64,000 nt of DNA. It comes from Sphingomonas endolithica (lineage in GTDB: Bacteria; Pseudomonadota; Alphaproteobacteria; Sphingomonadales; Sphingomonadaceae). Both the position numbers and the translations under genes were made by a program. The notes below the pieces were generated by a model. That model worked only from the letters and a program-made list of their open reading frames with translations. It ran no database searches and was not told the origin of the DNA. Location of the stretch: positions 1,071,001 to 1,135,000 of the forward strand of contig NZ_CP103057.1 in the NCBI RefSeq assembly GCF_025231525.1. Reading direction: 5' to 3'. Shown one piece after another: positions 34,538-43,336 of this stretch. Positions within the stretch are counted from its first letter, which is position 1, and each line of letters begins with the position of its first letter.

Positions 34538-35668
34538 ATGTCCGACGCACACCCCCGCAAGATCCTCGTTATTTTCGGCACCCGGCCGGAGGCAATCAAG
34601 CTGTTCCCGGTCATCGCCGCACTCTCCGCCACGCCGGGGCTGATCGTGCGCACCTGCGTCACCGCGCAGCATCGCGGGTTGCTCGATCAGGTGCTGGCGA
34701 TCGCCGGGCTGGTGCCGGATATCGATCTCGATCTGATGGAGCCGGGGCAGAGCCTCGATCGGCTGACCGCACGGTTGCTCACCGGCCTCGGCGAGATCAT
34801 GGATGCCGAGCGGCCCGACCGGGTCATCGTCCAGGGCGACACCGCTACCGCGATGGTCGGCGCGCTCGCGGCATATTACCGCAAGATCCCGGTCGCGCAT
34901 GTCGAGGCGGGGCTACGCTCCGGCGACATCTATCATCCCTGGCCCGAGGAAGTGAACCGCCGCATCGTCGCGCCGATCGCCGATCTGCATTTCGCACCGA
35001 CCGAAACCTCGGCCGAGGCGCTGCGCCGCGAGAATATCGCGGCGGCCAGCATCCACGTCACCGGCAATACGGTGATCGACGCGCTGTACGCCACCCAGGC
35101 CAAGCTTGCCGCCGACCCGCGGCTGGCATCCGGTCTCGACGATATTGCGGCGCGGTTTGCGGGCAAGCGGATCATCCTCGTCACCACCCACCGGCGCGAG
35201 AATTTCGGCGACGGCATGGCGAACATCGCGCGCGCGATCGGGCGGATCGCGGATCGCGGCGATACCGCGATCCTGTTCCCGGTCCATCCCAACCCCAACG
35301 TCGTCTCGGTGATGGACGAGATGCTCGGGCAGCGCGATGCGATCGCGCGGATCGACCCGCTCGATTATCCCCATTTCGTGCGTGCGCTCGGCTTGTGCCA
35401 CATCGCCCTTACCGATTCCGGCGGGGTGCAGGAGGAAGCGCCGGCACTCGGCAAGCCGGTGCTGGTGATGCGCGAGACGACCGAGCGTCCCGAAGGAGTT
35501 TCCGCCGGCACCGCCAAGCTGATCGGCACCGACCCGGATCAGATCGTCGCGGAAGTGTCCGCGCTGCTGGATGACGACACGCGCTACGCCGCCATGTCGC
35601 GCGCCCACAATCCGTTTGGCGATGGGCAGGCGAGCGCGCGGATCGCGAGGGTTATCGCACTGGGCTGA
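34538..35668 (+). CDS. wecB: UDP-N-acetylglucosamine 2-epimerase (non-hydrolysing)
   Basis: Interconverts UDP-GlcNAc and UDP-ManNAc for polysaccharide or lipopolysaccharide building. The 376-residue GT-B-fold protein shows FGTRPEAIKLFPVIAAL at the N-terminus, HVEAGLRSGDIYHPWPEE (~116-133), VTTHRRENFGDG (~212) and the C-terminal DSGGVQEEAPALGKPVL (~288-304), all diagnostic. No Shine-Dalgarno is visible before the ATG. The dehydrogenase that uses its product follows 290 bases downstream on the same strand, across a family A repeat. Confidence 0.97.
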   Translation: MSDAHPRKILVIFGTRPEAIKLFPVIAALSATPGLIVRTCVTAQHRGLLDQVLAIAGLVPDIDLDLMEPGQSLDRLTARLLTGLGEIMDAERPDRVIVQGDTATAMVGALAAYYRKIPVAHVEAGLRSGDIYHPWPEEVNRRIVAPIADLHFAPTETSAEALRRENIAAASIHVTGNTVIDALYATQAKLAADPRLASGLDDIAARFAGKRIILVTTHRRENFGDGMANIARAIGRIADRGDTAILFPVHPNPNVVSVMDEMLGQRDAIARIDPLDYPHFVRALGLCHIALTDSGGVQEEAPALGKPVLVMRETTERPEGVSAGTAKLIGTDPDQIVAEVSALLDDDTRYAAMSRAHNPFGDGQASARIARVIALG

Positions 35669-35707
35669 GCTGCTTCGCGGCGGCACAGGGGCTTTGTGGG
35701 CTGAACA

Positions 35708-35811
35708 GCTCCCCGGCGCAGGCCGGGGCCCAGGCGGACAGGTGGTCGTTAATGAGCGCTGCGCACGCCATCTGCGTTCCGCGACTGGACCCCGGCCTTC
35801 GCCGGGGAACA
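35708..35811. repeat. Paired extragenic palindrome, family A
   Basis: Copy of the element at 7276: CTCCCCGGCGCAGGCCGGGG and its inverse partner, about 55 bases apart, between wecB and wecC. The open frame through it is spurious. Confidence 0.88.
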
Positions 35812-35958
35812 AGTGCCGCCGTTGCGGTTCTCCCGCATTCGTCGCGCTGGTGCTCGCGGCAGTGTTCCCCAGCGATTACCGAATGTTCACCTCCTTTTGC
35901 GACAGATGCGCTTCGCATGACCGCGCCGGTCGGGCGCGCGCACAAGGATGGTTTTCGC

Positions 35959-37254
35959 ATGACGCCGGATCACGGATTGAAGGTCGTCGTCGTCGGCCTC
36001 GGCTATATCGGCTTGCCGACCGCCGCGATCATCGCGCGGACCGGCGCCAGCGTGCTCGGCGTCGACGTCACCCAATCGGTGGTCGATACGGTCAATTCCG
36101 GCAAGGTGCATATCGAGGAGGTCGATCTCGACGGCCTGGTCTCGGGCGTGGTGGCACGGGGCGCGTTGCGCGCCTCGGTGCAGATCGAGCCGGCCGACGT
36201 GTTCGTGATCGCCGTGCCGACCCCGTTCGCCGACGATCATGCACCCAATATCGGCTATGTCCTGCAGGCGGCGACCAACATCGCCACGGTGCTGAAGGCG
36301 GGCGACACGGTGATCCTCGAATCCACCTCGCCGGTCGGCACCACAGAGAAGGTGCGCGACCTGCTGGCGCAGCTTCGCCCCGATCTGAAGGTACCCGGCA
36401 AGACCAGCGAAGGCGCGGACATTGCCATCGCTTACTGCCCCGAACGCGTTCTTCCAGGGCGCATCCTGGTCGAATTGATCGACAATGATCGCGTGATCGG
36501 CGGCGTGACTCCGCGGTGCGCGCGCAAGGCGCTCGCCTTCTACCGGCGCTTCGTGCGCGGCGCCTGCGTCACCACCACCGCGCGCTCGGCGGAAATGACC
36601 AAGCTGACCGAAAACGCCTTTCGCGACGTCAACATCGCCTTTGCCAACGAACTCAGCCGCGTAGCCGACACGATGGATGTCGACGTGTGGGAAGTGATCC
36701 GGCTCGCCAATCGCCATCCGCGCGTCAACATCCTGTCGCCCGGCCCGGGCGTCGGTGGGCACTGCATTGCCGTCGATCCGTGGTTCCTGGTCCATGCCGA
36801 CCGCGCGAATACGCCGTTGATCCGCACCGCGCGCGAAGTGAACGACGCGAAGGTCGACTATGTCATCGATCGCGCCATCGCCATGGTCGAGGCGCATGCT
36901 GGCCCGGTCGCGTGCCTGGGCCTCGCGTTCAAGGCCAATATCGACGATTTCCGTGAAAGCCCGGCACTGGCCGTCGCACAGGCGCTCGCCACCCGCTTCG
37001 GCGAGCGCGTGCGCATCGTCGAACCCTATGTCGACCAACTGCCCGCCGCGTTCGACGGCACCGGGGTGCAGTTGATCGACATCGACACCGCGATCGAGAC
37101 CTGTCCGATGATGATCGTGCTGGTCGACCACGAGATCTTCAAGTCGGTGCCGCTCGACGAACGGGTCGACAAGATCGTGTACGACACCCGCGGCATCTGG
37201 CCGGACCAGCCCCGCATCAAGGCGCCGCCCGTCCCGCTACGCCTGGCCAGCTGA
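35959..37254 (+). CDS. wecC: UDP-N-acetyl-D-mannosamine dehydrogenase
   Basis: Oxidises UDP-ManNAc twice, with NAD, to UDP-ManNAc uronic acid. The 431-residue protein begins with the NAD motif VVVGLGYIGLPTAA, has ESTSPVGTTEKV (~115), the middle domain with KLTENAFRDVNIAFANEL, and the catalytic Cys in GVGGHCIAVDPWF (~270). The WecC-type sequence and the wecB gene upstream support this over UDP-glucose dehydrogenase. Start is uncertain: ATG 35959 fits the family, an ATG 42 bases earlier is possible. Product likely goes to surface polysaccharide. Confidence 0.93.
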   Translation: MTPDHGLKVVVVGLGYIGLPTAAIIARTGASVLGVDVTQSVVDTVNSGKVHIEEVDLDGLVSGVVARGALRASVQIEPADVFVIAVPTPFADDHAPNIGYVLQAATNIATVLKAGDTVILESTSPVGTTEKVRDLLAQLRPDLKVPGKTSEGADIAIAYCPERVLPGRILVELIDNDRVIGGVTPRCARKALAFYRRFVRGACVTTTARSAEMTKLTENAFRDVNIAFANELSRVADTMDVDVWEVIRLANRHPRVNILSPGPGVGGHCIAVDPWFLVHADRANTPLIRTAREVNDAKVDYVIDRAIAMVEAHAGPVACLGLAFKANIDDFRESPALAVAQALATRFGERVRIVEPYVDQLPAAFDGTGVQLIDIDTAIETCPMMIVLVDHEIFKSVPLDERVDKIVYDTRGIWPDQPRIKAPPVPLRLAS

Positions 37255-37389
37255 TCCAGATCAAGACGGCGCCGATGCGCCCGAGAGGCGCCGCCGCGGC
37301 CTCACGAAAATCGCTTGCAATCAAACAGCTGCCGGGTAAGCGCTGTGCAATTCGGCGATTTCCGCCGCTCGTTTTTGGTCAGCAAATCT

Positions 37390-38259
37390 ATGTCCTTCAA
37401 GCCGGTCCGCAAGGCCGTATTTCCCGTTGGCGGCCTCGGCACGCGCTTCCTGCCGGCGACCAAGGCGCTCCCCAAGGAAATGCTGCCGATCGTCGATCGC
37501 CCGCTGATCCAATATGCGGTGGACGAGGCGATCGCGGCGGGCATCGAGCAGATGATCTTCGTCACCGGCCGCGGCAAATCCGCGATCGAGGACCATTTCG
37601 ACATCGCCTACGAACTCGAGACGACGATGGCCAATCGTGGCAAGTCGCTCGAGATCCTGAACCAGACGCGGCTCAAGCCCGGCGCCGTTGCCTATGTGCG
37701 CCAGCAGGAGCCGATGGGCCTGGGCCACGCGGTATGGTGTGCACGCGATATCATCGGTGACGAGCCATTCGCGGTGCTGCTGGCCGACGATTTCATGGTC
37801 GGTGATCCCTGCTGCCTGAAACAGATGGTGGATGCCTATGCCAAGGTTGGCGGCAACATGATCTGCGCGCAGGAAGTGCCGCACGATCAGACGCACATGT
37901 ACGGCGTCATCACCCCGGGCGCACGCGACGGTGCGCTGACCGAAGTGACCGGTCTCGTCGAAAAGCCAGCGCCGGGCACCGCCCCGTCCAACCTTTCGGT
38001 GATCGGCCGCTACATCTTGCAGCCCGAAGTGATGCGCGTGCTGGAGACGCAGGAGAAGGGCGCGGGCGGCGAGATCCAGCTGACCGATGCGATGGCGCGG
38101 ATGATCGGCACGCAGCCGTTCCACGGGCTGACATTCGATGGTCGGCGGTACGATTGCGGCGACAAGGCCGGCTATGTGCAGGCCAATCTCGCCGTGGCGG
38201 TCGGCCGCGAGGATATCGGCGCGACAGTCCGCGCCTTTGCGGTCGATTTGCTGCGCTGA
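37390..38259 (+). CDS. galU: UTP-glucose-1-phosphate uridylyltransferase
   Basis: Makes UDP-glucose from UTP and glucose 1-phosphate, the precursor of exopolysaccharide, LPS sugars and glycolipids. The 289-residue protein has the nucleotide-binding FPVGGLGTRFLPATKALPKE (residues ~10-29) with the catalytic Arg and Lys, EDHFDIAYELE, and the UDP-contact VLLADDFMVGD (~130). Start at ATG 37390 (MSFKPVRKAV) as in relatives. It follows wecC by 135 bases on the same strand. A family D repeat lies just after it. Confidence 0.96.
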   Translation: MSFKPVRKAVFPVGGLGTRFLPATKALPKEMLPIVDRPLIQYAVDEAIAAGIEQMIFVTGRGKSAIEDHFDIAYELETTMANRGKSLEILNQTRLKPGAVAYVRQQEPMGLGHAVWCARDIIGDEPFAVLLADDFMVGDPCCLKQMVDAYAKVGGNMICAQEVPHDQTHMYGVITPGARDGALTEVTGLVEKPAPGTAPSNLSVIGRYILQPEVMRVLETQEKGAGGEIQLTDAMARMIGTQPFHGLTFDGRRYDCGDKAGYVQANLAVAVGREDIGATVRAFAVDLLR

Positions 38260-38308
38260 GCGGGGGCGGGTGCGATATCGTTATTAGAGGTTGATGCCCT
38301 GAAACCAA

Positions 38309-38480
38309 CCGTTCGTCCTGAGTAGCCCCTTCAACTGCCTGCAAAGGCAGGCGCTCAGGACAGGCATCGAGTAGCGCGAAGCGCGTATCGCAGGACACGC
38401 GATCCCGCGCTCCAAGGTGCTTCGATACGAGCCCTCGATACGGCCTGCGGCCTACTCGGTCTCTACTCAGCACGAACGGG
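38309..38480. repeat. MITE-like repeat, family D, copy 2 (inverted)
   Basis: Inverse copy of 32574-32757, about 172 bp, with ends CCGTTCGTCCTGAGTAG and CTACTCAGCACGAACGG-type. Relative to copy 1 it lacks a short duplicated segment near the middle and has few base changes. The copies enclose a small secreted protein, moeB, wecB, wecC and galU. Confidence 0.85.
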
Positions 38481-38522
38481 TAGGAGTGATTGATCGCGCT
38501 TTGATTTCTATTTTTTGAAGGC

Positions 38523-39074
38523 TTAGCGGCCTTTCCGCTGCTCGGCGCGTGCCCGATCTACTGCGGCGGCCGGCTGGAAATCGACCAGGGTGATGTCGAA
38601 CACCAGCAGCGCATTGGCGGGGATCGGCCCTGCCCCTGCCGCGCCGTAGCCGAGCGTGGGCGGGATCCACACGCGGTAGCGCGCGCCCTTGTTCATCAGC
38701 TTCAACGCCTCGGCAAAACCGGGCACCACGCCTGCCACGGCAAGCGGAGTCGCGCGCGCAGATCGGTCGAACACGGTGCCGTCGGCCAGCCTGCCCTTAT
38801 ATTCCACCAAAGCGACGTCACCGTCACCCGGCCGTGCACCGGCAGCGCCGGCGACAAGCTGCTTGTACTGCAGGCCAGTGGCCGTCTGCGTAACGCCCGG
38901 TGTCGTGCGATTGAGCGCGAGATAGGCGGAGACCGGCACGCCGCCTGCGGGCGCCGGGCGGAACAGCAAGGCCAGCACCGCGGTCGCCAGTGCCCCGACC
39001 AGCATGCCGATCAGGAGGTAACGGATCTTCACCCGGTTCGACGAGCCTGGCAGTGCGGCTGTAGGCGTGGTCAT
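38523..39074 (-). CDS. Membrane-anchored FKBP-type peptidyl-prolyl isomerase
   Basis: Speeds proline isomerisation in protein folding at the periplasmic face. The 183-residue protein has an N-terminal membrane helix (IRYLLIGMLVGALATAVLALL, residues ~18-38) and a C-terminal FKBP domain (~75-170) with VEYKGRLADGTVFDRS, GVVPGFAEALKLMNKG and WIPPTLGYGAAG. ATG 39074 is preferred, AGGA being 8 bases before it; one ATG 9 bases earlier is also open. It and the paralogue at 39120 (46 bases upstream) form a tandem pair. Confidence 0.92.
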   Translation of the reverse strand: MTTPTAALPGSSNRVKIRYLLIGMLVGALATAVLALLFRPAPAGGVPVSAYLALNRTTPGVTQTATGLQYKQLVAGAAGARPGDGDVALVEYKGRLADGTVFDRSARATPLAVAGVVPGFAEALKLMNKGARYRVWIPPTLGYGAAGAGPIPANALLVFDITLVDFQPAAAVDRARAEQRKGR

Positions 39075-39119
39075 CCGACGCATCCTGCGGCTGGGCGGGC
39101 CGTCATCGGCCCGTCGGAC

Positions 39120-39755
39120 TTAGCGACCGGGTGCGGCACCCGGTGGCGGGCCCTGCACGCCAGGGGCACCCGGTGCGCCCGGCGCGCCGCCCTGCTGCAT
39201 CATCTGCTGCTGCATCTGCATCTGGCGCACCGTCGCCTCGGGCAGGAAGTCGATCAGCTCGACGTCGAAGATCAGGACGTTCTTGGCCAGCTTGTCGGCG
39301 GCAGGATCGAGCGGCGGCGCCCCGGCCGGGCGCGGCGCGCCATAGCCGAGCGTGGGCTTGATCCAGAAGCGGTACTTCGCGCCCTTGGACATCAGCTTCA
39401 GCGCTTCGGAGAAGCCGGGCACCACGCCGGTGACGGGCATCGGCTGCGGCTGCGACGACTTGTCGAAGGTGCTGCCATCGGGCAGCTTGCCCTCGTAATT
39501 GACCAAAGCGATGTCGGCATCGGTCGGATGTGCGCCACCCGCGCCCGGCGCGATGACCAGATATTGCAGGCCCGAGGGTGTTTCGATCACGCCCTTCTGG
39601 CGCTTGTTGGCGGCCAGCAGTCCGACCACCGGATCGCCCGGCGCCATTGCCGCCAGCCCGGCCGCGGCCAGCGCGGCGATGATCACGCCGATCCAGAGGA
39701 GCACCAGCACGCCCCGCTTGGTCGGCTGCAACGGAACGGCGGTGATGGTCGACAT
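39120..39755 (-). CDS. Membrane-anchored FKBP-type peptidyl-prolyl isomerase with a Gln/Pro/Gly tail
   Basis: Second of two tandem FKBPs. The 211-residue protein has a membrane helix at about residues 15-37, an FKBP domain (~60-170, with VNYEGKLPDGSTFDKS and WIKPTLGYGAP), and an odd low-complexity tail of Met/Gln then Gly/Ala/Pro (QQQMMQQGGAPGAPGAPG) not seen in the neighbour. The ligand-contact positions look intact. It probably arose by duplication; the tail might bind other proteins. Confidence 0.92.
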   Translation of the reverse strand: MSTITAVPLQPTKRGVLVLLWIGVIIAALAAAGLAAMAPGDPVVGLLAANKRQKGVIETPSGLQYLVIAPGAGGAHPTDADIALVNYEGKLPDGSTFDKSSQPQPMPVTGVVPGFSEALKLMSKGAKYRFWIKPTLGYGAPRPAGAPPLDPAADKLAKNVLIFDVELIDFLPEATVRQMQMQQQMMQQGGAPGAPGAPGVQGPPPGAAPGR

Positions 39756-39806
39756 GCGGGGGCTGCCTTAAGGAAACGACGGCACGCCGCCGGTCAGATA
39801 TGTCGA

Positions 39807-39836
39807 GAAAAACAGGAGGGCGGCACAAGGCCGCCC
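39807..39836 (-). terminator. Rho-independent terminator of rpsU
   Basis: On the minus strand, 10 bases after the rpsU stop, GGGCGGC and GCCGCCC pair around CTTGT, followed by TCCTGTTTTT. Good form and place. Confidence 0.85.
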
Positions 39837-39845
39837 ATCACGGTC

Positions 39846-40052
39846 TTACCGTGCGCCGTCACGCTCCAGGCGCTTGCGCTCCAGCTTGCGCGCACGGCGG
39901 ATCGCCGCGGCGCGCTCGCGCGCACGCTTCTCGCTCGGCTTCTCGTAATGCCGGCGCAACTTCATCTCGCGATAGACACCTTCGCGCTGCAGCTTCTTTT
40001 TCAGGGCGCGCAGCGCCTGGTCGACATTGTTGTCGCGAACGATGATTTGCAT
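39846..40052 (-). CDS. rpsU: 30S ribosomal protein S21
   Basis: Small basic ribosomal protein, needed for base-pairing of mRNA leaders with 16S rRNA. The 68-residue sequence begins [20 protein letters not shown] and continues with [15 protein letters not shown], both diagnostic of bacterial S21; the tail is Arg/Lys-rich. A standard terminator follows. It stands alone on the minus strand. Confidence 0.97.
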   Translation of the reverse strand: MQIIVRDNNVDQALRALKKKLQREGVYREMKLRRHYEKPSEKRARERAAAIRRARKLERKRLERDGAR

Positions 40053-40184
40053 GTTGTGTAGACGCTCCGAATGTAAACTGGCCGAATCAATACATAAACG
40101 CCGTCGCAGACAGGGTCCGCGCCGCGAAGGCGAGCGCCCTAGCAGTGCCCCCCCGCCGTTTCAAGGCAAAACGCCCGGCGAAGC

Positions 40185-40291
40185 TGTTCCCCGGCGAAGG
40201 CCGGGGCCCAGTTGCGGAGCGATCGATCTTCTGGCGCTACGCTGCATTACCTCTGCCGTCGCGACCGGGGCCCGACCTTTGCCGGGGAACT
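40185..40291. repeat. Paired extragenic palindrome, family A
   Basis: GTTCCCCGGCGAAGGCCGGG and an imperfect inverse partner (GACCTTTGCCGGGGAAC) frame about 60 bases, upstream of cysS. The rest of the ~320-base gap shows no gene. Confidence 0.85.
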
Positions 40292-40370
40292 GCCTTACGG
40301 TGCAACCACCCCCCGCCACTTCAACAGGAGGGAGATTTGCACCATCGCGCCACCCCGCTATTGCGGGGGC

Positions 40371-41801
40371 ATGACCGGCACCTCCCTTACGCTCTATAAC
40401 AGCCTCACCCGCCAGCTCGAGCCGTTCGTCCCGCTCGATCCCGCCAACGTGCGCGTTTATTCGTGCGGGCCGACGGTCTACAATTACGCGCATATCGGCA
40501 ACCTCAGGGCATATGTCTTCACCGACACGCTCTCGCGCGTGCTGCGGTGGAAAGGCTATCCGCTCACCCACATCATCAACATCACCGATGTCGGTCATCT
40601 GACGTCCGACGCCGACGCCGGCGACGACAAGATGGAGGCCGCAGCGCGTGCGCAGGCGACCAGCATCTGGGATATCGCCGCGCATTACACCGCGGCATTC
40701 AAGCAGAACCTGCAGGATCTGAACATCCGCTCGCCGGATCGCTTCCCGCTCGCCACCGATCACATCCTCGAGATGATCGCTTTTGCGCAGCAGATCGCCG
40801 CCAATTGCTACGAACTCGACAGCGGACTTTATTTCGACACCAGCTCCGTGCCGGATTACGGCCGCCTGGCCGGCACGCGCGAGGACGAGCGTGAGGGGCG
40901 GATCGATCCGGTCGCCGGCAAGCGCCATCCGCAGGACTTCGCGATTTGGCGCAAGAGCGAGGCGCACGAGCAACGCCAGATGGAATGGGATTCGCCGTGG
41001 GGCCGCGGCGCGCCCGGCTGGCATCTCGAATGCTCGGTGATGAGCCAGAAGTATCTGGGGGCCAATTTCGACATCCACACCGGCGGCATCGATCACCGCG
41101 AGATCCACCACCCCAACGAAATCGCGCAGAACCAGGCGCATTGCGGCTGCGCCGATACCGGTGCGACCTTCTGGCTGCACAACAACTTCCTGGTCGAACG
41201 ATCCGGCAAGATGAGCAAGTCAGGCGGCAGCTTCACCACGCTGCAGACGCTGATCGATCTCGGCGTGCATCCGCTCGCCTATCGGCTGATGTGCCTGCAG
41301 GCGCATTATCGCAGTGAGTTGGAATTCAGCCTGGAGAACCTCGCCGCCGCCTTCACCCGTCTCAAGCGGCTGGTGATCGTGGTGCAGGCGCTGCGCGCCC
41401 GGGCTGAGGGTGATGCCGAGTCGCCCGATGCCAGTCCGTGGCTCGATCAGCTCGATGCGGCGGTCGCCGACGACCTCAACACGCCGCGCGCGCTGCCGCT
41501 GCTGGATGAGATGCTCGCCGACAAGAAGCTCAAGCCCGCACAGCGACTGGGCCTGCTGACGCATTTCGACGAGGTGCTCGGGCTCGACCTGGCCACCCTG
41601 CCCCGCGCCGAGCTGCGCCTTCGGCCGGCCGACGCCACGCTGACCGAGGCCGAGATCGATGCGCGCCTGGCCGAACGCCGCGAGGCCCGTGCGGCCAAGG
41701 ACTTTTCCCGCTCCGACGCGATCCGCGACGATCTCGTCGCCGCGGGGGTCGAGGTGATGGACGGCGATCCGCTCGGCTGGGACTGGAAGCTGGCGCTCTA
41801 A
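40371..41801 (+). CDS. cysS: Cysteine-tRNA ligase
   Basis: Charges tRNA-Cys with cysteine. The 476-residue class I synthetase has the zinc Cys in YSCGPTVY (~27), the HIGH motif as YAHIGNLRAY (~35), WHLECS (~222), a zinc-binding HHPNEIAQNQAHCG and the KMSKS loop as KMSKSGGSF (~281). The C-terminal anticodon-binding DALR-like helix bundle is complete. ATG 40371 gives the usual start (MTGTSLTLYNSL). It is followed across a family A repeat by a dehydrogenase gene. Confidence 0.97.
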   Translation: MTGTSLTLYNSLTRQLEPFVPLDPANVRVYSCGPTVYNYAHIGNLRAYVFTDTLSRVLRWKGYPLTHIINITDVGHLTSDADAGDDKMEAAARAQATSIWDIAAHYTAAFKQNLQDLNIRSPDRFPLATDHILEMIAFAQQIAANCYELDSGLYFDTSSVPDYGRLAGTREDEREGRIDPVAGKRHPQDFAIWRKSEAHEQRQMEWDSPWGRGAPGWHLECSVMSQKYLGANFDIHTGGIDHREIHHPNEIAQNQAHCGCADTGATFWLHNNFLVERSGKMSKSGGSFTTLQTLIDLGVHPLAYRLMCLQAHYRSELEFSLENLAAAFTRLKRLVIVVQALRARAEGDAESPDASPWLDQLDAAVADDLNTPRALPLLDEMLADKKLKPAQRLGLLTHFDEVLGLDLATLPRAELRLRPADATLTEAEIDARLAERREARAAKDFSRSDAIRDDLVAAGVEVMDGDPLGWDWKLAL

Positions 41802-41858
41802 CGCCGCCCGCACGGGGAGGATTTACTGGAGTTCCGAGGCGCAGCGTGGCTACATGCC

Positions 41859-41962
41859 GTTCCCCGGCGAAGGCCGGGGTCCAGTTGGGAGGCAGCAATG
41901 GCGGGCGCTGCGCTTCGTCACGGCAACCTGTCCGCCTGGGCCCCGCCCTTCGCCGGGGAACT
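41859..41962. repeat. Paired extragenic palindrome, family A
   Basis: GTTCCCCGGCGAAGGCCGGG and its inverse partner (GCCCTTCGCCGGGGAAC) lie about 55 bases apart between cysS and the dehydrogenase gene. It ends 27 bases before the next start codon. Confidence 0.88.
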
Positions 41963-41989
41963 GGCCCGGCCTCGTCATAGGACATCCCC

Positions 41990-42925
41990 ATGAAGCTCGT
42001 CCTCCCCGCCCTCGCTCGTCCGCTGCTCGAAGCGCGCCTCCCTGCCGGCCACGACATCGCCTGGGTCGGCACCGTCGACGAAGCGGTGGCCGCGATCGCC
42101 GATGCCGATATCGCCTGGGTCGATCTCCCGCCGCAGGGCCTGACCGAACAAGCGGTCAGCGCCGCGCCCCAACTCAAATGGCTGTTCACCGCCATTGCCG
42201 GCCTCGATTCGCTCGATCTGCGCGCGCTTGCGGCGCAGGGCACGATCGTCACCAACGGCACCGGCATCAATGCCATTGCCGTCGCCGAATATGCCGTGAT
42301 GGGCATGCTCGCCGCGGCCAAGCGCTATGACGAGGTCGTTCGCGCTGCCGACCGCCACGATTGGCCGACCAACGCGCCGGGCCGAGTCGAACTCTACGAG
42401 ACCAAGGCGCTGATCGTCGGCATGGGCGCGATCGGCGCGCTGATCGCCGAGCGCCTCGCCGCGTTCGGCGTTGGCGTGACCGGCGTCACCCGCTCGGGCC
42501 GCGACGGCACGTTGACCGCCGACCAATGGCAGGCACGGATCGGCGACTTCGACTGGGTGATCCTGGCCGCCCCCTCGACCGATGCGACCAAGGCGATGAT
42601 CGGCAAGGACCAACTCGCCGCCATGAAATCCAGCGCCTGGCTGGTCAACATCGCACGCGGCGAGATGGTCGAACAGGACGCATTGATCGCCGCGCTCACC
42701 GCCCGCCGCATCGCTGGCGCGTTCCTCGACACGGTCCATCCCGAACCGCTGCCGGCCGATCACCCGCTATGGACCGCCCCGAACGTGCTGCACTCGATGC
42801 ATCTGTCGGGACGCAGCCAGACCAAGATGTTCGTGCGTGCGGCGACATTGTTCATCGACAATCTGGAGGCGTACCTTGCGGGCAGGCCGATGAAGAACGT
42901 GGTCGATCTCGACGCGGGATATTGA
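41990..42925 (+). CDS. D-isomer-specific 2-hydroxyacid dehydrogenase
   Basis: A 311-residue NAD(P)-dependent oxidoreductase of the D-2-hydroxyacid family, possibly a glyoxylate/hydroxypyruvate reductase. The cofactor-binding VGMGAIGALIAERL lies at about residue 143, the catalytic Arg in NIARGEMVEQ (~223), the acid in VHPEPLPADHPLW and the His in SMHLSGRSQ (~272). The sequence is nearest to the GhrA-like or phosphoglycerate-like short forms. The substrate is not certain. No operon partner is clear. Confidence 0.88.
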   Translation: MKLVLPALARPLLEARLPAGHDIAWVGTVDEAVAAIADADIAWVDLPPQGLTEQAVSAAPQLKWLFTAIAGLDSLDLRALAAQGTIVTNGTGINAIAVAEYAVMGMLAAAKRYDEVVRAADRHDWPTNAPGRVELYETKALIVGMGAIGALIAERLAAFGVGVTGVTRSGRDGTLTADQWQARIGDFDWVILAAPSTDATKAMIGKDQLAAMKSSAWLVNIARGEMVEQDALIAALTARRIAGAFLDTVHPEPLPADHPLWTAPNVLHSMHLSGRSQTKMFVRAATLFIDNLEAYLAGRPMKNVVDLDAGY

Positions 42926-42949
42926 AGCCGCGCCACCTTCCACGCAGGC

Positions 42950-43054
42950 AGCTCCCTGGCGAAGGCCGGGACTCAGTCGCGGTCGTGGCAATGATCGTGC
43001 GCCACGCCTGTTTCCTTCTGCTCTACTACTGGGCCCGGCCTTCGCCGGGGAACA
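42950..43054. repeat. Paired extragenic palindrome, family A
   Basis: A slightly degraded left unit (GCTCCCTGGCGAAGGCCGGG) and an intact right unit (GGCCTTCGCCGGGGAAC) frame about 60 bases, ending 67 bases before the HTH segment at 43121. Confidence 0.85.
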
Positions 43055-43120
43055 GTATAATGGCTCGTGGCACGCCAAGGCCACTTGCCACCTTTACCCC
43101 ATCAGGGTAAGCCGCCCGGC

Positions 43121-43336
43121 ATGACGACGCTCGCCGGCCTCAAGATCAAACGCTTCCGCGAGGAACGCACGCTCAGCCGCGCCGCGTTCGGCGCCTGGTA
43201 TGACAGCCCCGGCAGCACCGTCCAGGGCTGGGAAGAACATGGCAAGCGTGCCAGCGGCCCGGTGCTCAACCAGATTGCCGCCAACGGCATCGCCACGCAC
43301 GCCGACTGGTTCATCACGATTCGCACGGAGAATGAC
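43121..43336 (+). CDS. Helix-turn-helix segment in frame with DAHP synthase
   Basis: 72 codons from ATG 43121, open straight into the DAHP synthase start with no stop between. The translated stretch resembles a Cro/C1 [20 protein letters not shown], then [20 protein letters not shown], then GIATHADWF. Codon use looks like that of real genes. A read-through product would be a 528-residue HTH-synthase fusion. A typical ribosome site right before the synthase's own ATG argues that the enzyme is also, or only, made alone. It could also be a remnant fused by loss of its stop codon. Confidence 0.6.
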
